Positions 7,264 through 14,742 are shown, counted from the stretch's first letter. The stretch: DNA of 14,770 bases from Candidatus Omnitrophota bacterium (GCA_016206755.1 JACQQZ010000090.1:1-14770), one strand, 5' to 3'. The notes: generated from the letters alone by a model not told the origin. Numbers and translations: made by a program.

Positions 7264-8640
7264 ATGTTGCCGGCGGAGCAATTCATCGCGAAAATCGACT
7301 CTTCATCGACCATGCTGCGTGCGGTGGCCCACTATTTGCGCGGCAAGGACCTCTCAGGAATGGGGTTTGTGCCTTCCAGCGAGCTGCTTGCCAAAGCGGC
7401 AAATTTCCCGCCGAAACGGCTCCGGCAATACGTCTACATCTTTGGTGGCCGCCGGGAAGCCGTGGTTCCCTCCAAAATTCTGGAATTGACCTCAGAAGGG
7501 ATTTCGCGGTGGGTGGTGGGCATGTACCCCCGCCGGAAATATCCGGCCGTCATGGTCGGTTCTTCGAATGGGGCGCTGGTCCATCTGTGCGCCGCCATGA
7601 AAATCCCCTGGCTTTTGCAAACAGTCCTGGTTCCCGTGCGCCGTCCGCGGCGGCTGCATCCGGACGAGCTGATCCAAGACATGGAAGCTTTTCGCGCGCC
7701 GGCCCGGCGTTTTCTCAAGCTCAACCCGGATTTACAGATCAATCAGATGCACGACCCCATTCAAGACCGGCTCATGGTTCAGCAGATGGGGTATTTTCGC
7801 GTCAAGCGCCTGCGCTTGGGAGAAACCTACGAGCGTTTTTTAAAACGGCGCCTGGAGCCCGGGGGTACGATTCTGGTTTCCGAGTGCAATTACTCCTGGC
7901 CGATGACCCAGGTCGGGGAGAGGCACTTCTTTCAAGTCGGGGGATATGGCGGACTCGAGCCGGAAGAGTATTTGAACGGAAGCAGGCGCATCGGTGAATA
8001 CTTGCGCCGGAATAAATCCGATCGAACCCGCTGGCAGGCCCCAAAGCCGGATACGGTTCGGCCTGAAGCGGAGTGGGGTTTGGAGCCGGAGTTTCTCAAG
8101 GACCTCCAGCGTTTTGCCAAAGAAAATGGATACCGCATCCGGCGCATCGCCTACGATGATCCTGCCGATCCCAGTCCTTGGGTTGCAGACTTGTATCGCT
8201 GGTGGTATGCAAAGCGCGGAATGCCGTCCAGCCGTCTTTTTGCGGAATCTTTTTTACTGCTGGACCCTTGGTGGGTTTTGCGCACCGGCTCGATTCCGTT
8301 TTGGAAAGTTTTCAACACCGGGCGTTCCGCCCAAGCGTTGAAAAACTACATCCGAAACCGCGGTCCTTTCGACGAAATTTACATTACACTCTTCGCCAAC
8401 TCCATCAGAGGGATCGATCAAACCTCCATTGAAGACTGGGCCGCCATGCTCGACTGCGCCCGGAAGAAGAAATCATTCGTCGGGGTAGACCAAGGTTCAT
8501 ACCCGTTTGATTTGGGGGTCTATTTTCGCTTCCATGCGGACTTGAAAAAAAGCATGACTGCGCGCCTGCCGATGCCTCACACCCCTCTGACCTTGCAGCA
8601 GGTCTTCCGCCGCATTCGCGGGGGCGCCGGGCCTTTTTAA
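7264..8640 (+). CDS. Conserved-looking protein of unknown function with GSSNG motif
   Basis: I do not recognise this 458-residue protein. Residues about 90-125 (AVMVGSSNGALVHL, then LLQTVLVPV) look like the nucleophile elbow of an alpha/beta hydrolase, with Ser101 in G-S-S-N-G. I cannot point to a convincing acid or histidine partner. Residues 195-225 include GGTILVSECNYSWP and FQVGGYGG. The C-terminal part is rich in Trp and Tyr (LYRWWYAKRG, LLLDPWWVL). There is no signal peptide or clear membrane segment. ATG at 7264 is preferred. A TTG at 7234 would add ten residues but would place the -10 inside the gene. No good ribosome site precedes the ATG. The YheT-like hydrolase follows after 7 bases, so they likely form one transcript. 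A basic, Arg-rich composition is notable. Confidence 0.8.
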   Translation: MLPAEQFIAKIDSSSTMLRAVAHYLRGKDLSGMGFVPSSELLAKAANFPPKRLRQYVYIFGGRREAVVPSKILELTSEGISRWVVGMYPRRKYPAVMVGSSNGALVHLCAAMKIPWLLQTVLVPVRRPRRLHPDELIQDMEAFRAPARRFLKLNPDLQINQMHDPIQDRLMVQQMGYFRVKRLRLGETYERFLKRRLEPGGTILVSECNYSWPMTQVGERHFFQVGGYGGLEPEEYLNGSRRIGEYLRRNKSDRTRWQAPKPDTVRPEAEWGLEPEFLKDLQRFAKENGYRIRRIAYDDPADPSPWVADLYRWWYAKRGMPSSRLFAESFLLLDPWWVLRTGSIPFWKVFNTGRSAQALKNYIRNRGPFDEIYITLFANSIRGIDQTSIEDWAAMLDCARKKKSFVGVDQGSYPFDLGVYFRFHADLKKSMTARLPMPHTPLTLQQVFRRIRGGAGPF

Positions 8641-8647
8641 AAAAGTG

Positions 8648-9637
8648 ATGCTGAATCCTCCGGAATCGAGCGTATCTTTTGTGCCGGGATGGTGGTGCGC
8701 AAACCCCCATGCGCAAACTCTGTGGGGATCGTTGCTGCGGCCGGTTCCTTCCGTGGTCTTGCATCGCGAGCGCTGGGAAACTCCGGACGGCGATTTTCTG
8801 GATCTGGATCATTTGGCGGGGGAGCCCGGGGCGCCGCTGGTCCTCTTGCTTCATGGATTGGAAGGTTCTTCGCGCTCCAGGCAAATCGCCGGTTTTTTAG
8901 CGGCGGCCCGGCGAAAGAATTGGCGCGGTCTGGCAGTGAATTTTCGTTCTTGCAGCGGAGAAATCAACCGGCTCCGCCGCTCCTATCACGGCGGAGAGAC
9001 CTCTGATTTGGATTGGGTGATTCAGCGCGTTCTTTCCAAAAATGCCCCGAGTAAAATTTTTTGCGTCGGCGGCTCTCTGGGCGGAAACGTTCTTTTGAAA
9101 TACCTGGGTGAGCAGGGGGACGCCTTACCGGCTCAAATTCGCGCGGCCGCGGCGATTTCAACGCCGTTTGATTTGGAACAATCGGCCTACGCCATTGAAA
9201 AAGGTTTTGCAAAAATCTACATGGCGCGGTTGGTTCAGAGTTTGAAATCCAAAACCCGGGCCAAAGTCAAAGCGCACCCTCAGTGCGTCGATCTTCGAGC
9301 GTTGGCGCGCGTGCGCACGATGGCGGAATTTGACGACCTGGTGACCGCCCCCGTGAATGGATTTAAAAGCGCCCGGGATTATTGGCAGGATTCCAGCTCG
9401 AAGCAGTACTTATCGAAAATCAGAAGACCGGCCTTGCTCATCAACGCCAAGGACGATCCGTTTTTGCCGGAAAGCGCCTTGCCGGTAGCTGAGATTGCCG
9501 CCAACCGTTATCTGAAATCGGAGTTTCCCCGGCAGGGAGGCCACTTGGGCTTTATCGGCGGGTCGCTGTGGAAGCAACAGGCATGGGCTGAAGAACGGGC
9601 TTTTGAATTTTTCGAAGAGGCGGGTGCTGGGGGCTAA
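8648..9637 (+). CDS. yheT: YheT-family alpha/beta hydrolase
   Basis: This 329-residue alpha/beta hydrolase aligns end to end with my memory of E. coli YheT. Shared features are NPHAQTL near the N-terminus, PDGDFLDLDH, LLLHGLEGS (the oxyanion strand), NFRSCSGE, SYHGGETSDL, and GGSLGG with nucleophile Ser143. They continue with EKGFAKIY, FDDLVTAPVNGF, INAKDDPF carrying the acid at Asp269 or Asp270, and GGHLGF with His299. The catalytic triad is therefore complete. The family substrate is not established; it is probably an acyl ester or thioester hydrolase acting in the cytoplasm. ATG at 8648 is chosen; GTG at 8645 is the codon before it and equally possible. It follows the unknown GSSNG gene by a few bases. 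Its stop overlaps that of the convergent gene at 9634. Confidence 0.9.
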   Translation: MLNPPESSVSFVPGWWCANPHAQTLWGSLLRPVPSVVLHRERWETPDGDFLDLDHLAGEPGAPLVLLLHGLEGSSRSRQIAGFLAAARRKNWRGLAVNFRSCSGEINRLRRSYHGGETSDLDWVIQRVLSKNAPSKIFCVGGSLGGNVLLKYLGEQGDALPAQIRAAAAISTPFDLEQSAYAIEKGFAKIYMARLVQSLKSKTRAKVKAHPQCVDLRALARVRTMAEFDDLVTAPVNGFKSARDYWQDSSSKQYLSKIRRPALLINAKDDPFLPESALPVAEIAANRYLKSEFPRQGGHLGFIGGSLWKQQAWAEERAFEFFEEAGAGG

Positions 9638-10089
9638 ACAGGCAGTTGATAAACGCCATCACCGCGCCGGGCCCGGCCGCCGACCTGGATGCCGATTTCA
9701 TCGCCCTTCTTGGCTTGCGCAATGGCTTGGTGATTGATCTGCATTGAAGCGACGGTCAGCTTCATGTCCGTGGTGTGACCTTTGATCCAAACGGCATCGC
9801 CCACCTTTAATCCTGGACCGGTGACCTTGACCACGGCGACGACCGGGATTCTAAAGAAAGCGACGACGCGCCCGAGTTCTTTGCCGTAATTGGGAGCGGG
9901 GGAACCTTTTTTATTTTTTGGGGCGCGCTTGGCGCCACGCTTGGATTTCCGGGAAGATTTTTTGCCGCCGGTTTCTGCCGCGACTTTTTTCCTCGGGGCA
10001 GCTTTTCCGGCCCGAACCGGTTTCGTCGTTGGCTTCTTGGTTTTTTGGGAAGATTTGGCCTTGGGTTTCTTTTTGGATTTCCTGAGCAT
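9634..10089 (-). CDS. EF-Tu domain-2-like protein with a Lys-rich basic N-terminal tail
   Basis: This 151-residue protein has two parts. Residues 1-65 are a low-complexity basic tail rich in Lys, Arg, Ala, Pro and Ser (KKKPKAKSSQKTKKP), like histone-H1-type tails. Residues about 68-151 form a small beta-barrel resembling domain 2 of translation GTPases (KVGDAVWIKGHTTD, MQINHQAIAQAKKGDEIGI). This matches the small proteins annotated 'translation elongation factor-like', which I remember as about 90 residues without such a tail. No GTPase domain is present. The function is unknown. The tail suggests RNA, ribosome or DNA binding, which is inference. TAATGT at 10101-10096 and TTGACC at 10124-10119, on the minus strand, fit a promoter. 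The predicted start coincides with the A of the ATG. The gene is convergent with yheT, sharing CTAA. Confidence 0.78.
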   Translation of the reverse strand: MLRKSKKKPKAKSSQKTKKPTTKPVRAGKAAPRKKVAAETGGKKSSRKSKRGAKRAPKNKKGSPAPNYGKELGRVVAFFRIPVVAVVKVTGPGLKVGDAVWIKGHTTDMKLTVASMQINHQAIAQAKKGDEIGIQVGGRARRGDGVYQLPV

Positions 10090-10095
10090 GCTACG

Positions 10096-10124
10096 ACATT
10101 AATCCTGAAAACGGAATTGGTCAA
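10096..10124 (-). promoter_or_regulatory. Predicted sigma70-type promoter of the EF-Tu-domain-like gene
   Basis: On the minus strand TTGACC (10124-10119) and TAATGT (10101-10096) are separated by 17 bases. Counting from the -7 base, +1 falls at 10089, the first base of the ATG, predicting a leaderless mRNA. The -10 is a weak match (TAnnnT). Confidence 0.4.
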
Positions 10125-10133
10125 GAAAATCTC

Positions 10134-10162
10134 TTTACAGTGAAGATAGGGAGTAGTAATCT
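10134..10162 (+). promoter_or_regulatory. Predicted sigma70-type promoter of the riboswitch-nrdA transcript
   Basis: TTTACA (10134-10139) and TAATCT (10157-10162) are spaced by 17 bases. The predicted start is near 10169, about 17 bases before the first stem of the cobalamin riboswitch, as expected for a riboswitch leader. The -10 match is weak. Confidence 0.4.
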
Positions 10163-10185
10163 CTGTTCCACAATTGAATCGTAAG

Positions 10186-10380
10186 TCCTGGTGTCCCGCG
10201 TGATGCGGGATGAAAAAGGGAACCCGGTGAGAATCCGGGATGGCCCCGCCGCTGTGTGAGGGGACGAAACAAAGCGGCATCGCCGTGATGTTTGGGCGAT
10301 GGCTCAACCACTGTGCGTAGCAGCCGCATGGGAAGGTGCTTTGGAGTAGATTCAACCTCGAGTCAGAAGACCTGCCAGGG
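10186..10380 (+). ncRNA. Cobalamin (B12) riboswitch aptamer
   Basis: The conserved core is intact: AAGGGAACCCGGTG, then GAATCCGGGATGGCCCCGCC, then GCTGT (10216-10254). At the 3' end are GGGAAGGTGC and GAGTCAGAAGACCTGCC (10360-10376), the B12-box hallmarks. Supporting stems include P1, CCTGG (10187-10191) with CCAGG (10375-10379). Next is a hairpin TCCCGC (10194-10199) with GCGGGA (10205-10210). A peripheral arm pairs GCGGC (10274-10278) with GCCGC (10323-10327), and inside it CATCGCC (10278-10284) pairs with GGCGATG (10295-10301). The large peripheral arm suggests the adenosylcobalamin-type subclass. It lies 96 bases before nrdA on the same strand. Such elements usually switch expression off when cobalamin binds. 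Confidence 0.96.
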
Positions 10381-10397
10381 AAGTCCGATTGCAGAAG

Positions 10398-10472
10398 GCC
10401 CTCGAGGGCGGGGTTCAAAGCGCATCTTTCCTCCAGGATCTCCTGCGTGCCGTCAACCGGTTTTTAGGGAGG
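10398..10472 (+). promoter_or_regulatory. Candidate expression platform and ribosome binding site of nrdA
   Basis: The nrdA ribosome site AGGGAGG (10466-10472) sits 4 bases before the ATG. Upstream, CCTCC (10430-10434) and TCTCCT (10439-10444) can each pair with it, so they are alternative anti-Shine-Dalgarno strands. A perfect 12-base palindrome, GCCCTCGAGGGC (10398-10409), would form a stable hairpin just after the aptamer. The T-run at 10461-10465 follows only a short weak stem, so I favour translational control over termination. The ribosome site itself is clear; the switching model is inferred. Confidence 0.45.
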
Positions 10473-10476
10473 TCGC

Positions 10477-13400
10477 ATGTCCGTTGCCGTCGATCTGTCT
10501 CGACTGACCGTCAAAAAACGAAACGGCCAGCACATTCCTTTCTTCGAAACGAGAATTCTGCATGCCATTGAAGGGGCGTGGAAAGCTCACCTGAAACTGC
10601 CGCAGGAAATTGCCCTGAAAGCCGAAGACCGCGCCCGGGTCGAAGCCATCACCCAAAAAGTCGTGGCCTGGTGCTTTCAAAATGCCGTCCGCCAAAACGT
10701 TCTTTTTATCGAAGACATTCAGGATGCCGTCATTGCCCATCTGCGGCAGAGCGGCCCCGCCGGCGTGGCGCTGGAATATGAAGCGTACCGCCGCGCCCAC
10801 GACGCCAAACGTTTCGAAGCCGAGCGCATCACCATCCAAAAGCGCGACGGCAAGGTCGTTTCGTTCAAACCGGAAAAAATCGCCATTGCCGTTGGAAAGG
10901 CATTTGCGGCCCAGGGACCCTTAACACATTCCAGCCGGCAGGCCATTCTGGATTTGTCCGATCACGTCGTGGAGCTTCTGCGGGCGGCCGCTCCGGATGT
11001 GCGCACCGTCAACATCGAAGAAATCCAGGATCTCGTCGAGCGGATCCTCATTGAAAAAGGCCACCACGAAGTAGCGCGCCGTTTCATCCATTATCGAGAA
11101 CAGCGGCGTCTGGCCCGCCTGCAAGCTCCCGTTTCAGAGCCGGTCACCGTTCATGAGCGATTCAACTTAAAAACATCCGAAGGCAAGTCAGAGCAGCTCG
11201 ATTTGGAAAAACTCAAGCTTTCCATAGCACTTGCCTGCCGCGGACTCGAAGACCGCGTCTCGGTGGAGGCCGTTTTGGAAAGGTCGCTGAAAAACTGCTT
11301 CGAAGGGATGACCACGGCCCAGCTTCATGAGTCGAACATTCTGGCTGCGCGCAGCTTGGTCGAGCGGGACAGCGCCTACAGCTTTGTGGCCGCACGCCTG
11401 CTGTTGCAGAAATTGTACAAGGAGGCCCTGGGCCGCGCAGTCCATTTCACTCAAATTCAGGAGGCCTACCCGGCGCTTTTCAAGCAGGCCATTGAGCTGG
11501 GGGTGAAGTACGGGAGACTTTCTTCGGAGCTGTTGAAGTTTGATTTGGAACGGTTGGGAAAATCGCTCAAACCGGAGCGCGATTTCCAATTCGCCTATCT
11601 GGGGCTTCAGACGCTCTACGACCGCTACTTTATTCATCAGGACGGCCGGCGCTTGGAAACGCCGCAGATTTTCTGGATGCGCATTGCCATGGGATTGGCG
11701 CAGCAAGAGAAAGAGCGGGAGAAATACGCCGCCGAGTTTTACGAAGTGATGTCGAATCTTCTGTACGTCCCTTCGACGCCGACCTTGTTCAACGCCGGCA
11801 CGCTGCATCCGCAATTGTCCTCCTGTTTTCTCACGACGGTTCAGGATGATCTGGACCACATCTTCAAATCGATTCGCGACAACGCCCTTTTGTCCAAGTG
11901 GAGCGGGGGGCTGGGCAACGATTGGACGCCGGTGCGGGCCCTGGGGGCCCACATCCAAGGGACCAACGGCAAGAGCCAGGGGCTTGTCCCATTTTTGAAA
12001 GTGGCCAACGACACGGCGGTCGCGGTCAATCAGTGTTTTTCGCCGGACGCCGCTGTTTTTACGGCGGAAGGTATCAAGCCCATTACGGATGTTCGCGCCC
12101 GCGACCTTGTTTTGGGGCGTTCCGGTTTCTACCGTGAAGTGACTGATCATTTGGTCTATCGCCAGCAGGGGCATCGTATGGTGGAGATCAAAGTGAAACA
12201 CGCGATTCGTCCTCTCACGGTATCGGCCAGTCATCCATTCTGGGTCATTCAAGGGGTGCCGATGGAGACCGGCATTTCCCGGACCGTGGAATGGCTCAAG
12301 AGAGGCAAAATCAAGCCGGCTTGGATTGAGGCAGGCCAACTGGGAAAAGGCGATTACGTTGCCCAGGTAATCCCTGCTGAAGTGGTTTTGGTCAAAGGGC
12401 TCTCGGCAGACGACGCGCGGCTCTACGGCATTTTGTTGGGAGATGGGCATCTTTCAAAGCAGGGCCGGGAGTGGGGCGTTTCCGGGAATCCAACCTGCGA
12501 TGGCCACATGCAATTTGTCCGGGATTATCTGGGCAGGCGTGACATCCATTTCTGGGAATCTCATCGCAACAGCCGGTTTGATCAAATCAAATGGGCCGGC
12601 GGGTACGGTGTTGGACGAGACGCCGGGAGCGGACGCTTGATCCGTACAGGAACATCGCGGATGCCGTTTTGCCGGGAAGATATTTACGATTCAAATGGTC
12701 ACAAGCACATCGCTCAACGTTTTGCCCATCTGCCTCCGGATCAAACCGCTGCTCTCATTCGAGGGTTGTTGGAGACGGACGGCGGAATCAGCCGCGGCAA
12801 AGAAATTTATTTTACGAATACGTCCGCCCCATTGGTAGAGGGACTGCGGTACCAGCTGTTGCGATTGGGCGTGCCAAGCGCCGGCCAATACCGCGTTCGG
12901 CGTTATGCCCATACCGGAAAAAGAATCGACGGACAGCGCGTCCATTTTAAGGGCGCGACTGCCTGTTATGATTTGAGGATTCCGGCCGTTTCTGAGATTG
13001 CGGAGCTTGTGGGGTGTCGACCGATGACCAAGCACAACTGGTTGCAATGGAAGGGATGGCTCTTTACTCGAATTCGATCTGCGCGTGATGCCGCTCCTGT
13101 TCCTGTCGTTTACGATCTTAAAGTAGAAGGGGACGAGAGCTACATGACCAGCGCCGCTTTGGTTCACAACGGCGGGAAACGCCAAGGCGCGGTTTGCGCC
13201 TATCTGGAGATGTGGCACTTGGATGTCGAGGAGTTTTTGGAATTGCGCAAAAATACCGGAGACGACCGGCGCCGCACGCACGACATGCACACGGCCAATT
13301 GGATCCCGGATCTTTTCATGAAGCGCGTGCTGGAAAACGGCCCCTGGACGCTTTTCAGCCCCAACGAAGCGCCGGACCTGCATGACCTTTACGGCAAGGC

Positions 13401-14742
13401 ATTTGAGATGCGCTACGAGCTGTATGAACGCATGGCCAAAGAGGGCGGGCTTAAGCAATTCAAAGTGGTCCCGGCCCTGGAGCTTTGGCGAAAGGCGCTC
13501 TCCATGCTTTTTGAGACGGGGCATCCTTGGATCACCTTCAAAGATGCTTCCAATGTCCGTTCGCCGCAAGACCACGCCGGCGTCGTGCACAGCTCCAACC
13601 TCTGCACGGAAATTTTGCTCAACACCTCTCGGGAGGAGACGGCCGTTTGCAATCTGGGTTCTCTGAATTTGGCCGCATTGACGACGCCGTCCGGTCTGCA
13701 CGCCGAAAAGCTGGCCGCCACCGTCAAAACGGCGATGCGGATGCTGGACAACGTGATTGATCTGAATTTTTATCCGACGCCGGAAGCCAAAGCAGCCAAT
13801 CAGCGGCACCGGCCGGTGGGCTTGGGAATCATGGGATTTCAAGATGCGCTCTATCTGCAGGGGATGAGTTATGCGTCGCCTCGGGCGGTGGAATTTGCCG
13901 ATGCCAGCATGGAGGTTATTTCTTACCACGCGATTTTGAGTTCCAGCCGGTTGGCGCAGGAACGCGGGGCTTACTCCACCTACAGAGGGTCAAAGTGGGA
14001 CCGCGGGCTTTTGCCGAAAGACACGATAGAGCTGCTCAGGCAAAATCGGGGCGGCCACGTGGAAATGGAAACCGGCGGGCAATTGGATTGGACGCCGGTT
14101 CGGGAGTCCATCCGGCAGTTTGGCATGCGCAACAGCAACACGATGGCCATTGCCCCGACGGCCACCATCGCCAACATTGCCGGCGTTTCTCAATCCATCG
14201 AGCCGACCTACAAGAATCTCTACGTCAAGAGCAACCTCTCCGGGGAATTCATCACGGTCAATCCCTACCTCGAGGAAGAGCTCAAGGCGCTGGGATTGTG
14301 GGACTCGAAAATGGTGGATGACTTGAAATATTTTGACGGAAGTTTGAATGAGATTGAACGCATCCCGCAGGAAGTCAAAGACCGTTACGCGGCGGCGTTT
14401 GAAATCGGGACGGAGTGGATCATTGAGTGCGCCTCCCGCCGGCAGAAATGGATCGACATGGGTCAGTCGCTGAACCTTTATCTGGCCCAGCCCAGCGGGA
14501 AAAAGATGCACGCCATGTATCTGATGGCTTGGGAGAAAGGCTTGAAGACCACGTATTATCTGCGCTCCCTGGGTGCGACGCGCATTGAAAAATCGACGGT
14601 CGATGCCAATCGCTACGGCGACCCCCTCGGCCAAAAAGATCAGGAGAAAGGCCAAAAAGACCACCAGGGTCAGAAAATCAAATCAACCGATGCCGCTCAA
14701 TGCAGCATCGTCAATCCAGATCAATGCGAGGTTTGCCAATGA
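10477..14742 (+). CDS. nrdA: Ribonucleoside-diphosphate reductase alpha subunit (class I type), intein-containing
   Basis: The precursor is 1421 residues; removing the intein (520-898) leaves 1042, close to the chlamydial NrdA length I recall. It reduces ribonucleotides to deoxyribonucleotides. Three ATP-cone units occupy about residues 8-112, 117-217 and 223-315; the third is the usual NrdA-proximal one. Precursor-numbered catalytic features are the redox pair Cys450 (LSSC) and Cys1058 (VCNLGS), and the radical site Asn1041, Cys1043 and Glu1045 in NLCTE. The list continues with PTATIANIAG for phosphate binding, Tyr1360-Tyr1361 for radical transfer, and a C-terminal CEVCQ reducing arm after a Gln/Lys-rich linker. 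I call it class I because it resembles chlamydial-type NrdA and an ATGA-coupled ORF follows. A B12-dependent NrdJ is the alternative. Translation starts at ATG 10477 after a strong ribosome site, under a cobalamin riboswitch. Confidence 0.9.
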   Translation: MSVAVDLSRLTVKKRNGQHIPFFETRILHAIEGAWKAHLKLPQEIALKAEDRARVEAITQKVVAWCFQNAVRQNVLFIEDIQDAVIAHLRQSGPAGVALEYEAYRRAHDAKRFEAERITIQKRDGKVVSFKPEKIAIAVGKAFAAQGPLTHSSRQAILDLSDHVVELLRAAAPDVRTVNIEEIQDLVERILIEKGHHEVARRFIHYREQRRLARLQAPVSEPVTVHERFNLKTSEGKSEQLDLEKLKLSIALACRGLEDRVSVEAVLERSLKNCFEGMTTAQLHESNILAARSLVERDSAYSFVAARLLLQKLYKEALGRAVHFTQIQEAYPALFKQAIELGVKYGRLSSELLKFDLERLGKSLKPERDFQFAYLGLQTLYDRYFIHQDGRRLETPQIFWMRIAMGLAQQEKEREKYAAEFYEVMSNLLYVPSTPTLFNAGTLHPQLSSCFLTTVQDDLDHIFKSIRDNALLSKWSGGLGNDWTPVRALGAHIQGTNGKSQGLVPFLKVANDTAVAVNQCFSPDAAVFTAEGIKPITDVRARDLVLGRSGFYREVTDHLVYRQQGHRMVEIKVKHAIRPLTVSASHPFWVIQGVPMETGISRTVEWLKRGKIKPAWIEAGQLGKGDYVAQVIPAEVVLVKGLSADDARLYGILLGDGHLSKQGREWGVSGNPTCDGHMQFVRDYLGRRDIHFWESHRNSRFDQIKWAGGYGVGRDAGSGRLIRTGTSRMPFCREDIYDSNGHKHIAQRFAHLPPDQTAALIRGLLETDGGISRGKEIYFTNTSAPLVEGLRYQLLRLGVPSAGQYRVRRYAHTGKRIDGQRVHFKGATACYDLRIPAVSEIAELVGCRPMTKHNWLQWKGWLFTRIRSARDAAPVPVVYDLKVEGDESYMTSAALVHNGGKRQGAVCAYLEMWHLDVEEFLELRKNTGDDRRRTHDMHTANWIPDLFMKRVLENGPWTLFSPNEAPDLHDLYGKAFEMRYELYERMAKEGGLKQFKVVPALELWRKALSMLFETGHPWITFKDASNVRSPQDHAGVVHSSNLCTEILLNTSREETAVCNLGSLNLAALTTPSGLHAEKLAATVKTAMRMLDNVIDLNFYPTPEAKAANQRHRPVGLGIMGFQDALYLQGMSYASPRAVEFADASMEVISYHAILSSSRLAQERGAYSTYRGSKWDRGLLPKDTIELLRQNRGGHVEMETGGQLDWTPVRESIRQFGMRNSNTMAIAPTATIANIAGVSQSIEPTYKNLYVKSNLSGEFITVNPYLEEELKALGLWDSKMVDDLKYFDGSLNEIERIPQEVKDRYAAAFEIGTEWIIECASRRQKWIDMGQSLNLYLAQPSGKKMHAMYLMAWEKGLKTTYYLRSLGATRIEKSTVDANRYGDPLGQKDQEKGQKDHQGQKIKSTDAAQCSIVNPDQCEVCQ
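12034..13170 (+). mobile_element. LAGLIDADG intein inside NrdA
   Basis: A 379-residue in-frame insertion splits the NrdA motif VNQ/GGKR (precursor residues 520-898). Block A is CFSPDAAVFTAEGIKPI, starting with Cys1. Block B is TVSASHPFWV, keeping the His, with Ser in the usual Thr place. The DOD endonuclease motifs are LYGILLGDGHL (intein residues 130-140, Asp137) and LIRGLLETDGGI (Asp249), both acids present, so homing may still work. Block F is VVYDLKVEGDESYM and block G is ALVHN, with the penultimate His and terminal Asn intact. The residue after the intein is Gly, not Cys, Ser or Thr, so the standard branched-intermediate step has no nucleophile. There are no stops or frameshifts. The host enzyme is intact on both sides. 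Confidence 0.93.
14629..14660 (+). repeat. 11-bp direct repeat encoding GQKD heptads in the NrdA tail linker
   Basis: GGCCAAAAAGA occurs at 14629-14639 and 14650-14660, 21 bases apart, so the protein reads GQKDQEK then GQKDHQG. The repeat lies in the Gln/Lys-rich linker between the NrdA core and its C-terminal cysteine pair. Repeat-length change here would stay in frame. Confidence 0.6.

Noticed and set aside
10453..10465. Rho-independent terminator before nrdA (short GCCG/CGGT stem then five T)
   Set aside because: The stem is only about four pairs with a wobble, too weak for a convincing terminator. Pairing with the ribosome site fits better.
12034..12036. Reading the interruption of NrdA as an in-frame lineage insertion domain instead of an intein
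   Set aside because: Intein blocks A, B, F and G and two LAGLIDADG motifs are all present in order, and the flanking NrdA motif VNQ-GGKR rejoins exactly.
11188..12450. 420-codon open frame on the minus strand opposite the NrdA N-terminal region
   Set aside because: It is antisense to ATP-cone and NrdA coding sequence and has no family signature; a shadow.
12691..13929. 412-codon open frame on the minus strand opposite nrdA and the intein
   Set aside because: It is antisense to a strongly supported reductase and intein. Its protein is Arg/His/Gly-rich with no domain I recognise, typical of a shadow frame in GC-rich DNA.
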